64,000 nt of DNA, taken from positions 744,001 through 808,000 of the forward strand of contig NZ_JAHVKE010000001.1 in the NCBI RefSeq assembly GCF_019800885.1, written 5' to 3'. Below are positions 8,612 to 17,447 of the stretch, piece after piece. The translations under genes were made by a program, and so were the position numbers. This DNA comes from Maritalea mobilis. GTDB lineage: Bacteria > Pseudomonadota > Alphaproteobacteria > Rhodobacterales > Rhodobacteraceae. Each line of letters begins with the position of its first letter. Within the stretch, counting starts at the first letter, position 1. The notes beneath the pieces were generated by a model that did not search any database, was not told the DNA's origin, and saw only the letters and a program-made list of their open reading frames with translations.

Positions 8612-9988
8612 TCAGACGCGGGGCGCGGGCGTGATCGGTTGCGCCGCCACGACACGCCCAGCCCCGCGCCAGAACCGCGTCATCATCAGAACGCCCGCCA
8701 CGATCAGCCCGATGGTCAGGCCCAGCCAGATCCCGACACCGCCCAGACCTGCCGGAAACCCCAGCGCCCAGGCGCAGGGGATGCCGATCACCCAGTAGCT
8801 GATCACCGCGTAGATCATCGGCACCCGCGTATCCTGAACCCCGCGCAACAGCCCCAAGGCCATCACCTGCGCCGCGTCCACAAGCTGAAAGAGCGCCGCC
8901 ACCAACAGCAGTTGCGCCCCCAGCGCGATGATCGCGGGCCGCAGCGGATCGTCGGGATCGATGAACAGCGCCATCATCTCTTCCGGCACGCTGACGAACA
9001 GCAGCACCGTCGCGGCCACCATCAGGCCCGACAAGGCCAGGGCCGCCCAGGCCGCCATCCGCAAGGCCTCGGCATCGCGGGTGCCCCAGGCCCGCCCGGC
9101 GCGCACCGTCGCAGCCGAGCTCAACCCGATATGCACCATGAAAGTGACCGAGGTGATCTGGAGCGCGATGCCATGCGCGGCCAGATGCTCGGTGTCGATC
9201 CAGCCCATCATGACCATGGTCGCGATGAACAGGCCCGACTCGCTCAGAAGCGTCAGGGCGATGGGCCAGCCCAGCTTGAAGACCGAAGCGAAGGCCTCCC
9301 AATCGGGACGCCAGAACCGCGCGAAGAGCGTGTATTCCGCCAGCCCCCGTGCGCGGGCCGCGTAAACTGCCAGAACCAGCAGGATCAGCAGATGCGTCCC
9401 GAGTGAGGCGATGGCCGCCCCCAGCACGCCCAGCTCCGGTGCGCCGAGGTTGCCGAAGATCAGCACCCAGTTCATCGCGATGTTCAGAACCACCCCGGCA
9501 AGCCAGGCCCACAGCACCACGCGCGGCCGCTCCAGCGCCGACAGGTGGCTGCGCAGCACCGTGATCAGCACCGCCGGCCCGATCGCAAGCCCGGCGACCC
9601 GCAGATAGGTCTGGGCCAGGGCCGACAGGTCGGCTTCCTGCCCAAGCCCCAGCAGGATCGGACCCGAGAACCAGAAAACCGGCAGCGCCAGGATCGAGAA
9701 CAGGATCGCGATCCAAAGCCCCATGCGCGTGACCCGCCGTACCTGCCGCGCATCCTCGTTCGATGCGGCCGAGGCCACCATCGGCATCACGGCCAATCCG
9801 AATCCCATGCCAAGGATCAGCAGCATGTGAAAGAAGGACGACCCCAGCGCCACGGCGGCCAGTTCCTCGACCCCGTACCAGCCCATCATGACCGTATCGG
9901 TCAGCCCGATGGCCACCTGCGCCAATTGCCCGCCGATCAGGGGCAGGCCAAGGACGAGGGTCCGCTTGATATGCTCGGCGAAGGTCAT
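8612..9988 (-). CDS. MATE-family efflux transporter (NorM-like)
   Basis: A 458-residue inner-membrane protein with about twelve hydrophobic helices in two homologous halves. The N-terminal family signature is plain (GLPLIGGQLAQVAIGLTDTVMMG, residues about 14-36, quoted here only in description as the first helix), and the second half repeats the pattern near residue 240. MATE proteins use Na+ or H+ gradients to export cationic drugs and metabolites. Start ATG 9988 is the only reasonable one. It converges on the M20 peptidase and follows the NicO gene on the same strand with a 38-bp gap. Substrate unknown. Confidence 0.92.
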   Translation of the reverse strand: MTFAEHIKRTLVLGLPLIGGQLAQVAIGLTDTVMMGWYGVEELAAVALGSSFFHMLLILGMGFGLAVMPMVASAASNEDARQVRRVTRMGLWIAILFSILALPVFWFSGPILLGLGQEADLSALAQTYLRVAGLAIGPAVLITVLRSHLSALERPRVVLWAWLAGVVLNIAMNWVLIFGNLGAPELGVLGAAIASLGTHLLILLVLAVYAARARGLAEYTLFARFWRPDWEAFASVFKLGWPIALTLLSESGLFIATMVMMGWIDTEHLAAHGIALQITSVTFMVHIGLSSAATVRAGRAWGTRDAEALRMAAWAALALSGLMVAATVLLFVSVPEEMMALFIDPDDPLRPAIIALGAQLLLVAALFQLVDAAQVMALGLLRGVQDTRVPMIYAVISYWVIGIPCAWALGFPAGLGGVGIWLGLTIGLIVAGVLMMTRFWRGAGRVVAAQPITPAPRV

Positions 9989-10026
9989 GGATCGGCTTTA
10001 TGCCCGCCCCTTCGCCGGGGCAAGGC

Positions 10027-10938
10027 TCAGAGAGCCGCAAGCGCGAGGCTGCCCGCGATCCATGCGATGATCAGGCCCACTGCGATCTCGATCCCCGGCT
10101 GGATCTGCGCCAAGCGCCCCGCGCCGCCGCTCAGCCCGCCGACCACGCCGCGCCGCGCCCAGACCGCCGCGACGGCCACCGCGATGGTCACCGAGGCCGT
10201 TCCGAGCGCCATGGCCACCACGCCGGCCACGCCAAGCGCAAAAATGCCCATCTGCGCGGTCAGGATCAGCAGGAACAACGCCCCCGTGCAGGGCCGCAGC
10301 GCCACCGCCCCGATCAGGGCGGCCACCTCGCGCCAGGAGGTGGCGGCGGCCACGGCGGCCGGGTCCGGCGCATGGGCATGGCCGCAGGTCGCGCAGACGG
10401 CACCCTCGCCTGAATGTGCGTGGTCTTGGTGATGCGTCGGCGCCACGCCGCGCCGCAATGCGCGCAGCCCCCGCGCGGCCAGCCACAGCCCGACCAAGGC
10501 AATCGCGGCGAAACTCAGCGGATCGAACAGGCGCTCGGCCAACTCCGTCATCCGGTCCCGCGTCCAGCCCACCAGCCAGAGCCCGGTGCCGACCAGGAGG
10601 ATGGCCGTCCCCCCCTGCGCAAGGCTTGCGGCCAAGGCGACGCCCGACAGGCGCAAGGCCCCGACCGTCCGCGCCGCGCCGTAGCCCCCGATCAACAGCT
10701 TGCCATGCCCCGGCCCCACAGCGTGAAAGAAGCCATAGCCGAAGGAGACGCCCAGAAGCGCGGCCAAGGCCCCCGGCTCTCCGGCCCGCAGGGCGCGCAA
10801 GGCGCGCGCCATCGCGTTCTGCGCCGCGCGTTGCCCCTCCGTCGCCCAGGCGACAATCACCCTGTCCCCGCCGGTCAGGTAGAGCAGTGCCAGCACAGCA
10901 AGCACAGCCAGCAGGGCGACTGCGATCACCCTTCGCAT
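10027..10938 (-). CDS. NicO/RcnA-type nickel-cobalt transporter
   Basis: A 303-residue membrane protein of the NicO family (nickel/cobalt efflux, RcnA-like). The first helix is followed by the signature HAVGPGHGK at about 72-80, which supplies metal-contacting His residues, and a His/Cys-rich cytosolic loop at about 175-200 (HHQDHAHS, CATCGHAHA) is typical of these transporters. A second signature-like segment RPCTGALFLL lies near 225. It overlaps the upstream DUF1007 gene by 13 bp, a pairing repeatedly seen in proteobacteria. Efflux of Ni2+ or Co2+ is inferred from family; copper or zinc cannot be excluded. Confidence 0.87.
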   Translation of the reverse strand: MRRVIAVALLAVLAVLALLYLTGGDRVIVAWATEGQRAAQNAMARALRALRAGEPGALAALLGVSFGYGFFHAVGPGHGKLLIGGYGAARTVGALRLSGVALAASLAQGGTAILLVGTGLWLVGWTRDRMTELAERLFDPLSFAAIALVGLWLAARGLRALRRGVAPTHHQDHAHSGEGAVCATCGHAHAPDPAAVAAATSWREVAALIGAVALRPCTGALFLLILTAQMGIFALGVAGVVAMALGTASVTIAVAVAAVWARRGVVGGLSGGAGRLAQIQPGIEIAVGLIIAWIAGSLALAAL

Positions 10939-11612
10939 GTGACCACCAGCCGATCCGCGAAGAGCTCCCCCACGGCCGGGAAGTTGTCCTCGGCGGCCAC
11001 TGCGCCACCAATATCGGCGATCGCGGCCTCCAGGCCCGCATAGGCCGCGTCCAGATCAGCGCGGACAAGCACAACGTCGCAGGGCGCCTCTTCGCCCGTT
11101 TCGTCCATGACCGCACTCGGCAGGGTGGCCTCGAACGCGACGAAGAAGGCCGGGTCGAACACCCCGGCAACCAGGTCCGCCGCGCCCCCGGGATCGCCGG
11201 TCACCGGCCTGCGATGTACGGTTTCGATCTGGCCCTCGGGCAACAGGGTCAGCGACACTGCTTCGGGCGCGCCCAGCGTCAACTCCAAGCCGCCGCGCGA
11301 CAGCTCCAGCCCGCCCTCGAACCCGCTGTTCCAGTTCAGGTCGAAGCCCAGGGTTTCCGCGATCTCGCTTTCGGTCAGAACGCCGTCGAAATCCGGGTCC
11401 AGCCCGAAATCCTGCAAAAGGATCAGGGTATAGAGTTCATCATAGCGCCACGTCACCTCGACCGCTGTGACCTGTCCATCCGCGTTGCGGTTGAATACCA
11501 GCCCCGCGTCAATAAAGACATGCGGGTGCGCCAGCGCCATGCCGGACACCAGCAGGCTGAGGGCCAGGGAGGAGAAGCCAGCGAGGGTCCGCGAGAACAT
11601 CATGGATCGCAT
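10926..11612 (-). CDS. DUF1007 family secreted protein
   Basis: A 228-residue protein with a signal peptide (about 1-28, ending GMALA) followed at once by HPHVFID, the typical mature start of DUF1007 proteins; these His residues could bind metal. The remainder is predicted beta-rich with an EF-hand-like acidic stretch DPDFDGVLTESE near 95. It is co-transcribed and overlapping with the NicO transporter, which suggests a periplasmic partner in metal handling. The function of DUF1007 is not established. Starts at 11603 or 11600 are also possible because three ATGs lie within the first 15 bases and no strong Shine-Dalgarno is visible. Confidence 0.82.
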   Translation of the reverse strand: MRSMMFSRTLAGFSSLALSLLVSGMALAHPHVFIDAGLVFNRNADGQVTAVEVTWRYDELYTLILLQDFGLDPDFDGVLTESEIAETLGFDLNWNSGFEGGLELSRGGLELTLGAPEAVSLTLLPEGQIETVHRRPVTGDPGGAADLVAGVFDPAFFVAFEATLPSAVMDETGEEAPCDVVLVRADLDAAYAGLEAAIADIGGAVAAEDNFPAVGELFADRLVVTCEG

Positions 11613-11833
11613 GTGCCGTGTTGCCGGTCCGGGTTCAAGGCCGACGCGGGGCGTGCACCCCGGTTCGGCAACCGGACGCCGATGCGGACCCGTTAACGAT
11701 CTATTAATTTTTCCAAGTGCTTTTACTGTTCACGCCCGAGCAGGGGATTGTTGACTGAAATCAATACAGTTTGCCACATTTTTGCCTCTTTCAGAGCCGA
11801 TTTTGGTCGCAAGATTTTGTAAGGGATAATTGC

Positions 11834-12313
11834 GTGATAAAAATGTTTTCAAATTTCCTCTACGACGAAGGCGGCGCGATCACCGTCGACTATACCGTGC
11901 TGAGCGCGGCTGTGGTCGGCATGACGATTGCCGCGACCGCCGTCGTGACGGGTGGCATTGAAAACCTGACGCAGCGGATCGACACCGAACTGCGGACGCG
12001 CCAACTCAACGACAGCTTCATCGGCTTCGACTCGTCCCATTTCGAAGCGCTTTACGAGGCCGGGCTTGTCACCGAGGAACAGGCCGCCGACCTGTTCGCG
12101 GCCGCGAACGGGATGATGAACCAGGACATCATCAATGCGCTCGAGGCCGGGCTGGAAAGCATCCAGAACGGCACGATCACCATCGAGGAAGCGGCCGAAC
12201 TCTACGCGATCGCTTCCGTGGCCTACCAACGGAACATCGTGCCCGACGAGATCATCGACTATTACTTCAACCTGTCGGGCGACAGCGATTACGGCATGGT
12301 CCAAACGAACTGA
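11834..12313 (+). CDS. Flp-pilin-like protein with long C-terminal extension
   Basis: A 159-residue protein. The N-terminal 45 residues look like a class IVb (Flp) prepilin: short leader, GG cleavage site, then AITVDYTVLSAA with a hydrophobic helix. In Flp pilins the mature residue 5 is Glu and residue 6 Tyr; here position 5 is Asp and Tyr6 is kept. Unlike the usual 50-60-residue pilins, about 110 further residues follow, helical, acidic, with two internally similar stretches (LVTEEQAADLFA and TITIEEAAELYA). I chose GTG at 11834 because AAGGGA lies 7 nt before it; ATG 11843 is the alternative. No tad cluster is adjacent. Surface or pilus-like role is inference. Confidence 0.6.
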   Translation: MIKMFSNFLYDEGGAITVDYTVLSAAVVGMTIAATAVVTGGIENLTQRIDTELRTRQLNDSFIGFDSSHFEALYEAGLVTEEQAADLFAAANGMMNQDIINALEAGLESIQNGTITIEEAAELYAIASVAYQRNIVPDEIIDYYFNLSGDSDYGMVQTN

Positions 12314-12343
12314 TCCGAAGCCCTCGCACGTTCCATGACAAAA

Positions 12344-12372
12344 CGCGCCGCCCGATCCGGGCGGCGCGCTTC
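12344..12372. terminator. Intrinsic-type hairpin between converging genes
   Basis: A perfect 11-bp GC stem (12344-12354 with 12358-12368, 3-nt loop ATC) separates the Flp-like gene and the converging PPK2 gene. On the minus strand it runs into GTTTTG, and on the plus strand into CTTCGTTT, so it can serve both genes. Confidence 0.7.
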
Positions 12373-12392
12373 GTTTCAAGGGGTGGGTTCGG

Positions 12393-13403
12393 TCAGGTCC
12401 GCTTCTTACGCGTATCGGGATGCAGCGACGCACCAAGGATGTGGTCGGCCTTGTGGATCACATGCCCCGCCTGCCCCACGATCAGCGGATCGGGCGCGTG
12501 GGCGATGTGAAGATCCTTGTCCGGGTAATCGAGACTATCCAGGAAATGCAGCATGCAGTTCAGCCGCGCGCGTTTCTTGTCGTCGGACTTGATCACCGTC
12601 CAGGGCGCATCCGCCGTGTCGGTGTAGAAGAACATCGCTTCCTTCGCCTCGGTATAATCGTCCCACTTGTCGAGGCTGGCGCGGTCGATCGGGGACAGCT
12701 TCCACTGCTTGAGCGGGTCGGTCTCGCGGCTGGCGAAACGGCGGCGCTGCTCTTCCTGGGTGACTGAGAACCAGTATTTGTAAAGGCGAATGCCCGAGCG
12801 CACGAGCATCCGTTCGAGGTCCGGCGTCTGGCGCATGAATTCGAGGTATTCGTTGGGCTCGCAAAAGCCCATCACCCGCTCGACGCCCGCGCGGTTGTAC
12901 CAGGAGCGGTCGTAGAAGACCATTTCACCCGATGTCGGCAAATGCTGGATGTAGCGCTGGAAATACCACTGGCCGCGTTCCTCGTCCGTGGGTTTGTTCA
13001 GGGCCACCACGCGCGCCTCGCGCGGGTTCAAATGCTCGTTGAAGCGCTTGATCGTGCCGCCCTTGCCGGCGGCGTCCCGGCCTTCGAACAGGATGACGAT
13101 CTTCTGACCGGTTTCGGCCACCCATTTCTGCACCTTCAGCAACTCGGCCTGAAGCTTGGCCTTCTGCGCCTCGTAACTGCGGCGGCTGAGCTTGGTCTGG
13201 TACGGATACTCGCCCGTCTCGAAGGCCTGCCGGATCTCGGCCGGGGACGGCTCGTGCCGGCGCGGGCGGCCAGCGGGCTTGGGGGCAGGTTTGGCCGCAG
13301 GCTTTTCGACCGGCTTTTCGATCTCTGCTGCGCCCGCAGCTTGGGCCTCGGCCCCGGCGGTTTCGGTGACGGGGCTGGTGGTCTCGGCGGCAATATCTTT
13401 CAC
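12393..13403 (-). CDS. ppk2: Polyphosphate kinase 2
   Basis: A 336-residue class I-type PPK2, which uses polyphosphate to phosphorylate nucleoside diphosphates (or the reverse). After a Pro/Ala/Lys-rich tail (about 1-55) the kinase core shows Walker A FEGRDAAGKGG at 107-117, the second family block YDRSWYNRAGVERVMG near 164-179 containing the Walker B-like Asp, and the lid segment RFASRETDPLKQWKLS near 245-260. It stands alone between hairpins, with no ppk1 nearby. Direction of the reaction and nucleotide preference cannot be read from sequence alone. Start ATG 13403 is well placed. Confidence 0.93.
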   Translation of the reverse strand: MKDIAAETTSPVTETAGAEAQAAGAAEIEKPVEKPAAKPAPKPAGRPRRHEPSPAEIRQAFETGEYPYQTKLSRRSYEAQKAKLQAELLKVQKWVAETGQKIVILFEGRDAAGKGGTIKRFNEHLNPREARVVALNKPTDEERGQWYFQRYIQHLPTSGEMVFYDRSWYNRAGVERVMGFCEPNEYLEFMRQTPDLERMLVRSGIRLYKYWFSVTQEEQRRRFASRETDPLKQWKLSPIDRASLDKWDDYTEAKEAMFFYTDTADAPWTVIKSDDKKRARLNCMLHFLDSLDYPDKDLHIAHAPDPLIVGQAGHVIHKADHILGASLHPDTRKKRT

Positions 13404-13613
13404 GGGTATTGTCCCTTCGCTACGGGCTGTTCGCGGTTTTGGTATGTGGGGAGGTTACGACTCCCGCGCAGGTTGCGCCTTGAGGCATGTCAAGAAAGCG
13501 TCACAAACGGGCGACCAAGCAGTCCGAAATTTGGTGATTACGCCCGCACCATGTATTCTTTCGGCATTTGAACGGGGCGCGATTGACCAGCCCCAAGCAA
13601 GGGAGGGAACGCC

Positions 13614-14846
13614 ATGCGCCTGCATGCACCCCATCGTGCCCTTTACTCGGTTCTGCTGTGCACCGTTTTCGCAATCATCGCGGCCATCAGTATCCCTCAG
13701 CCGCTTCACGCCCAGACATCTTTCGAAACCGTCATCGACCAAGCGCTTGAAAGCCTTGGCGAAACCTTCGAGCCGGGCGAGGTCGAGGCGTTCGCGGCCT
13801 TCCTTGCCAGCGACGCGCCCGATGCGATGACCGGGGACACGATCGGTCACCTGTTGTTCATGCGCCGTCATTTCGATCGCGCCGCGTGGTTTTTCGGAAC
13901 CGACGCCCGGGCGGCGCCGGACGCCGCCAGCCTGTCGAATTTCGCGGCCACGCTGGCTGTCACGGCAGACGATCTCGGCGAGAGCGCTCCGGCGGAATGG
14001 ATGCGCGCGGCCGAACTCGCGGCCAAGGCGGCAGCCGCGCTCGCACCCGACGACGCAGCGGTCCAGAACAACCTGGGCACCGTCGCCCGCCTTGCGGGCG
14101 ATCCGGAAACCGCGGCGGCGGCGGCGCGGTTGGCGACGGAACTCGACCCGAACATGCCGCTGTTCTGGTCGAACCTCGCACGCGCCCTCACCGCGCTCGG
14201 TGATTTCGAGGGGGCGGCACAGGCCCTTGACCGCGCCCGCCAGTTGGAGCCCAACGGACCGGCGCACCTGTTGACCGCCCGCGCCTTGCCGCAGGTCGCG
14301 CCCAGCTATTCCGATATTCTGCAAAACAGCTGCGACGTGAATTTCCGATGCCAGGAGATCTGCCCCCGGTCGATCATCGGCGGCATCAACTCGGTCACGT
14401 GCGAGATGGAACAGATGTCGGCCACCATGGCCTGCCGCGAAGGTCAGCCCTACCCGACTTCGTTCGATTGTTCCGAGGATCTGCCCGAGTACGGCATCCT
14501 GATCCCGGGACTGAATTCCGGCTTTTCCATCCTCTTTCCCGGCGTCACCATCCATGTCCTTGTCCAGGGCGATGGATCGGTGGATGTCCGCGTCGAGGGA
14601 GGAGTCAATATCGGCCCCCTGAACCTCTACCTGCGCGGAGACGGGCATTATTCGCCCCCCGGCGGCGTTGCGGTCGACAATGTTGGCGGCGGCGCCTCGA
14701 TCAATCTCTTGCCTGCATCCGAGGCGAACAGGCTGGTCAGTGAGCGGGCGAACATGCCACCCTTCGCGCTTGAACTCGAGGGCATCATTGGACAATCCGT
14801 CGACCTCGACGGGGAACTCTACGGCATGCCGGTCATCATGTTCTGA
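13614..14846 (+). CDS. Unrecognised secreted TPR protein with six-cysteine segment
   Basis: A 410-residue protein I do not recognise. A signal peptide covers about 1-34 (cleavage after LHA-Q). Residues about 45-110 are helical, about 125-225 contain at least three TPR-like units (NNLGTVARLAGDPETAAAAA, then FWSNLARALTALGDFEGAAQ). Next, residues about 238-290 hold six cysteines in short spacing (NSC, FRC, EIC, VTC, MAC, FDC), probably disulfide-bonded in the periplasm, and the last 120 residues are Gly- and beta-rich. GGGAGGG stands 5 nt before the ATG. It lies alone between PPK2 (divergent) and parE. A role in envelope or surface assembly is possible, but nothing in the context proves it. Confidence 0.75.
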   Translation: MRLHAPHRALYSVLLCTVFAIIAAISIPQPLHAQTSFETVIDQALESLGETFEPGEVEAFAAFLASDAPDAMTGDTIGHLLFMRRHFDRAAWFFGTDARAAPDAASLSNFAATLAVTADDLGESAPAEWMRAAELAAKAAAALAPDDAAVQNNLGTVARLAGDPETAAAAARLATELDPNMPLFWSNLARALTALGDFEGAAQALDRARQLEPNGPAHLLTARALPQVAPSYSDILQNSCDVNFRCQEICPRSIIGGINSVTCEMEQMSATMACREGQPYPTSFDCSEDLPEYGILIPGLNSGFSILFPGVTIHVLVQGDGSVDVRVEGGVNIGPLNLYLRGDGHYSPPGGVAVDNVGGGASINLLPASEANRLVSERANMPPFALELEGIIGQSVDLDGELYGMPVIMF

Positions 14847-14960
14847 GCGCGCACCTGCCGCACAGGGGCAAAAGACCTTGGCGGGGGCGGCGCTCTCTTT
14901 TCCCCGCCCCCCAAACCTGCCATGATGTGCGCCAACACATACAAGATAGAGCAGCGCCCC

Positions 14961-16922
14961 ATGCCCAACGACCTGTTGTCCGGCACGCCCGAGCCACAAG
15001 ACTACGACGCCTCCTCGATCGAGGTGCTGGAGGGTCTGGAACCCGTCCGCAAGCGCCCCGGCATGTATATCGGCGGCACGGATGAGCGCGCGCTGCATCA
15101 TCTCGTGGCCGAGGTGCTGGACAACTCGATGGACGAGGCCGTTGCGGGCCATGCCAACCGCATCGAGGTGGAGTTGCACGAGGATTACTCGGTCACGATC
15201 CGCGACAACGGGCGCGGCATCCCGGTTGATCCGCACCCCAAGTTCCCCGACAAATCCGCGCTCGAGGTGATCCTGTGCACCCTGCACGCGGGCGGCAAGT
15301 TCTCGGGCAAGGCGTACCAGACCTCGGGCGGTCTGCATGGTGTGGGCGTCTCGGTGGTGAACGCGCTGTCGGACCGTCTGACGGTCGAAGTGGCGCGCAA
15401 CCGCGAGCTGTTTTCGCAAAGCTTCTCGCGCGGCATCCCGCAAGGCCCGGTCGAGAAGCTGGGCGCGACGGCCAACCGGCGCGGCACCTCCGTCACCTTC
15501 CATGCCGATGACCAGATCTTCGGCAGCCACCGCTTCAAGCCCGCGCGCCTGTTCAAGATGGTCCGCTCCAAGGCCTATCTGTTCTCGGGCGTCGAGATCC
15601 GCTGGAAATCGGCCATCGACGATGGCGAAACCCCGACCGAGGCCACGTTCCACTTTCCCGGCGGCCTTGCCGATTACCTGACCGAGACACTGGGCAATTC
15701 CGCCACCTATACCGACGCCCCCTTCGCCGGGAAGGTCGAGTTCCAGCCGCGGTTCGGCGTGCCGGGATCGGTCGAATGGGCGATCAGCTGGACGCCCGCG
15801 CGCGACGGCTTCATCCAGTCCTACTGTAACACCGTGCCCACCCCCGAGGGCGGCACGCATGAGGCCGGGTTCTGGGCCGCGATCCTGAAGGGCATCCGCG
15901 CTTATGGCGAGCTGGTTGGCAACAAGAAGGCCGGAAACATCAACCGCGATGACCTGACGAGCGGCGGCTGCGCGCTGGTGTCGTGCTTCATCGCCGAGCC
16001 GGAATTCGTCGGCCAGACCAAGGACCGCCTCGCCACGACCGAGGCGCAGCGGCTGGTCGAGGCCAGCGTGCGCGACCATTTCGACAATTGGCTGGCGGCC
16101 AACACCAAGGCTGCCGGGTCGATCCTCGATTTCCTCGTGCTGCGCGCCGAGGAGCGTTTGCGCCGCCGGGCCGAGAAGGAAACCGCGCGAAAATCGGCCA
16201 CCAAGCGCCTGCGCCTGCCCGGCAAGCTGGTCGATTGCTCGACCTCAGCCCGCGAGGGCACCGAGCTGTTCATCGTCGAGGGCGACAGCGCGGGCGGCTC
16301 GGCCAAGATGGGCCGGGACCGCAAGACGCAGGCCCTGCTGCCGCTGAGGGGCAAGATCCTGAACGTGCTGGGCGCGGCCAGTTCGAAACTGGGCCAGAAC
16401 GCCGAGATTTCCGACCTGTGCCAGGCGCTTGGCGTGGGCATGGGCACGAAATTCAACATCGAGGACCTGCGCTACGAGAAGGTCATCATCATGACCGACG
16501 CCGACGTGGACGGGGCGCATATCGCCTCGCTCCTGATGACGTTCTTCTTCAGCCAGATGCGCCCGCTGATCGACAAGGGGCATCTCTACCTCGCCTGCCC
16601 GCCGCTGTTCCGCCTGACGCAAGGGGCGCGGCGTGTCTACTGCCTCGACGAGGCCGAGCGCGACGCGTGGCTGGCCAAGGGCCTGGGCGGCAAGGGCAAG
16701 ATCGACGTCTCGCGCTTCAAGGGCCTGGGCGAGATGGACGCGAAGGACCTGAAGGAAACCACGATGGACCCCGCCAGCCGCAAGCTGATCCGGGTGTCGA
16801 TCGACGACGAGGTGCCGGGCGAGACCGGCGACCTGGTGGAGCGCCTGATGGGCAAGAAGCCGGAACTGCGCTTCCAGTATATCCAGGAGAACGCGCGGTT
16901 CGTGGAGGAGCTGGATGTATAG
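14961..16922 (+). CDS. parE: DNA topoisomerase IV subunit B
   Basis: ParE, 653 residues, the ATPase subunit of the enzyme that decatenates daughter chromosomes. The GHKL ATPase is at the N-terminus (LEPVRKRPGMYIGG, EVLDNSMDEA with the Mg-binding Asn, IRDNGRGIP, then GGLHGVGVSVVNALS). The TOPRIM half has EGDSAGGSAKMGRD and DADVDGAHI, the catalytic acids. The length and the RPGMYIGGTDERALHHL text favour ParE over GyrB. ATG 14961 was preferred to the in-frame ATG at 14922, since family members begin a few residues before the conserved block; neither has a strong Shine-Dalgarno. parC is not in the window. Confidence 0.95.
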   Translation: MPNDLLSGTPEPQDYDASSIEVLEGLEPVRKRPGMYIGGTDERALHHLVAEVLDNSMDEAVAGHANRIEVELHEDYSVTIRDNGRGIPVDPHPKFPDKSALEVILCTLHAGGKFSGKAYQTSGGLHGVGVSVVNALSDRLTVEVARNRELFSQSFSRGIPQGPVEKLGATANRRGTSVTFHADDQIFGSHRFKPARLFKMVRSKAYLFSGVEIRWKSAIDDGETPTEATFHFPGGLADYLTETLGNSATYTDAPFAGKVEFQPRFGVPGSVEWAISWTPARDGFIQSYCNTVPTPEGGTHEAGFWAAILKGIRAYGELVGNKKAGNINRDDLTSGGCALVSCFIAEPEFVGQTKDRLATTEAQRLVEASVRDHFDNWLAANTKAAGSILDFLVLRAEERLRRRAEKETARKSATKRLRLPGKLVDCSTSAREGTELFIVEGDSAGGSAKMGRDRKTQALLPLRGKILNVLGAASSKLGQNAEISDLCQALGVGMGTKFNIEDLRYEKVIIMTDADVDGAHIASLLMTFFFSQMRPLIDKGHLYLACPPLFRLTQGARRVYCLDEAERDAWLAKGLGGKGKIDVSRFKGLGEMDAKDLKETTMDPASRKLIRVSIDDEVPGETGDLVERLMGKKPELRFQYIQENARFVEELDV

Positions 16923-17447
16923 ACGCGCCGATACTGGCGCCAGGACATGACACGGCATGGGGCAAACCCCTTGGGAAACGGATGAAATGAGGGGAAGAAG
17001 ACTCGAATGCTGGAGGGTGTAGCAGGGAAAGGTTAAGGAAGGGTTGAGAGGCCCGTTTTTCTAGCGCCTGCCAATCGCGACACGAGAGGCCAGCGGCGGC
17101 CCGTGGGGTGGCGCCGCAACATCCGGTCTGCTCGATTTATCCCAGCCAAGTCATTGCTCTGAATGAGCGGAGCGCCCAGCCCAGCCAAAGCGCCAGCCCG
17201 CCGGGGCGCCTCTCGCGCATTGCTTTGCAACGCGCTGCCGGTTCGCGCGCGCAAGCGCACGCTCAGGCCGGCGCTGGCCCGCTGCCCGACAGCACATCGC
17301 GAAAGCGATGTGTGAAAGGGGGGCAGCTTCGCTGCTGTTCCGGCTGGGGATTCTGAACGCCTCTCCCGCATTGCCCCCCACCCAACACCGCGCTTGACCC
17401 ACCCTGCCCCAAGGTCAACACTCTCCCTGGCAGGGAGGGACAGACCG
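16923..17447. other. Long intergenic region with hairpins, no convincing gene
   Basis: These 525 bases between parE and the next gene contain no ORF with codon structure like its neighbours. They hold a perfect 8-bp stem with a GAAA tetraloop (17293-17300 with 17305-17312), a second short hairpin GCAGC-TTC-GCTGC (17323-17335), and the ribosome-binding-site hairpin at 17421-17439. A transcribed structured RNA or a long 5' leader is possible; I see no clear promoter. Confidence 0.4.
17421..17439 (+). promoter_or_regulatory. Hairpin enclosing the ribosome binding site of the next gene
   Basis: The Shine-Dalgarno GGGAGGG of the gene at 17448 is the 3' arm of a stem (CTCCCT 17423-17428 with AGGGAG 17432-17437, extendable by a G-T and a G-C pair to 17421/17439; loop GGC). 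In the mRNA this would mask the ribosome binding site. It may only reflect base composition, but the pairing is exact. Confidence 0.45.

Noticed and set aside
13455-16079. 874-codon minus-strand frame over the secreted TPR protein and parE
   Set aside because: A shadow of GC-rich third-position bias in parE and its neighbour; no recognisable domain and it runs antisense to a conserved gene.
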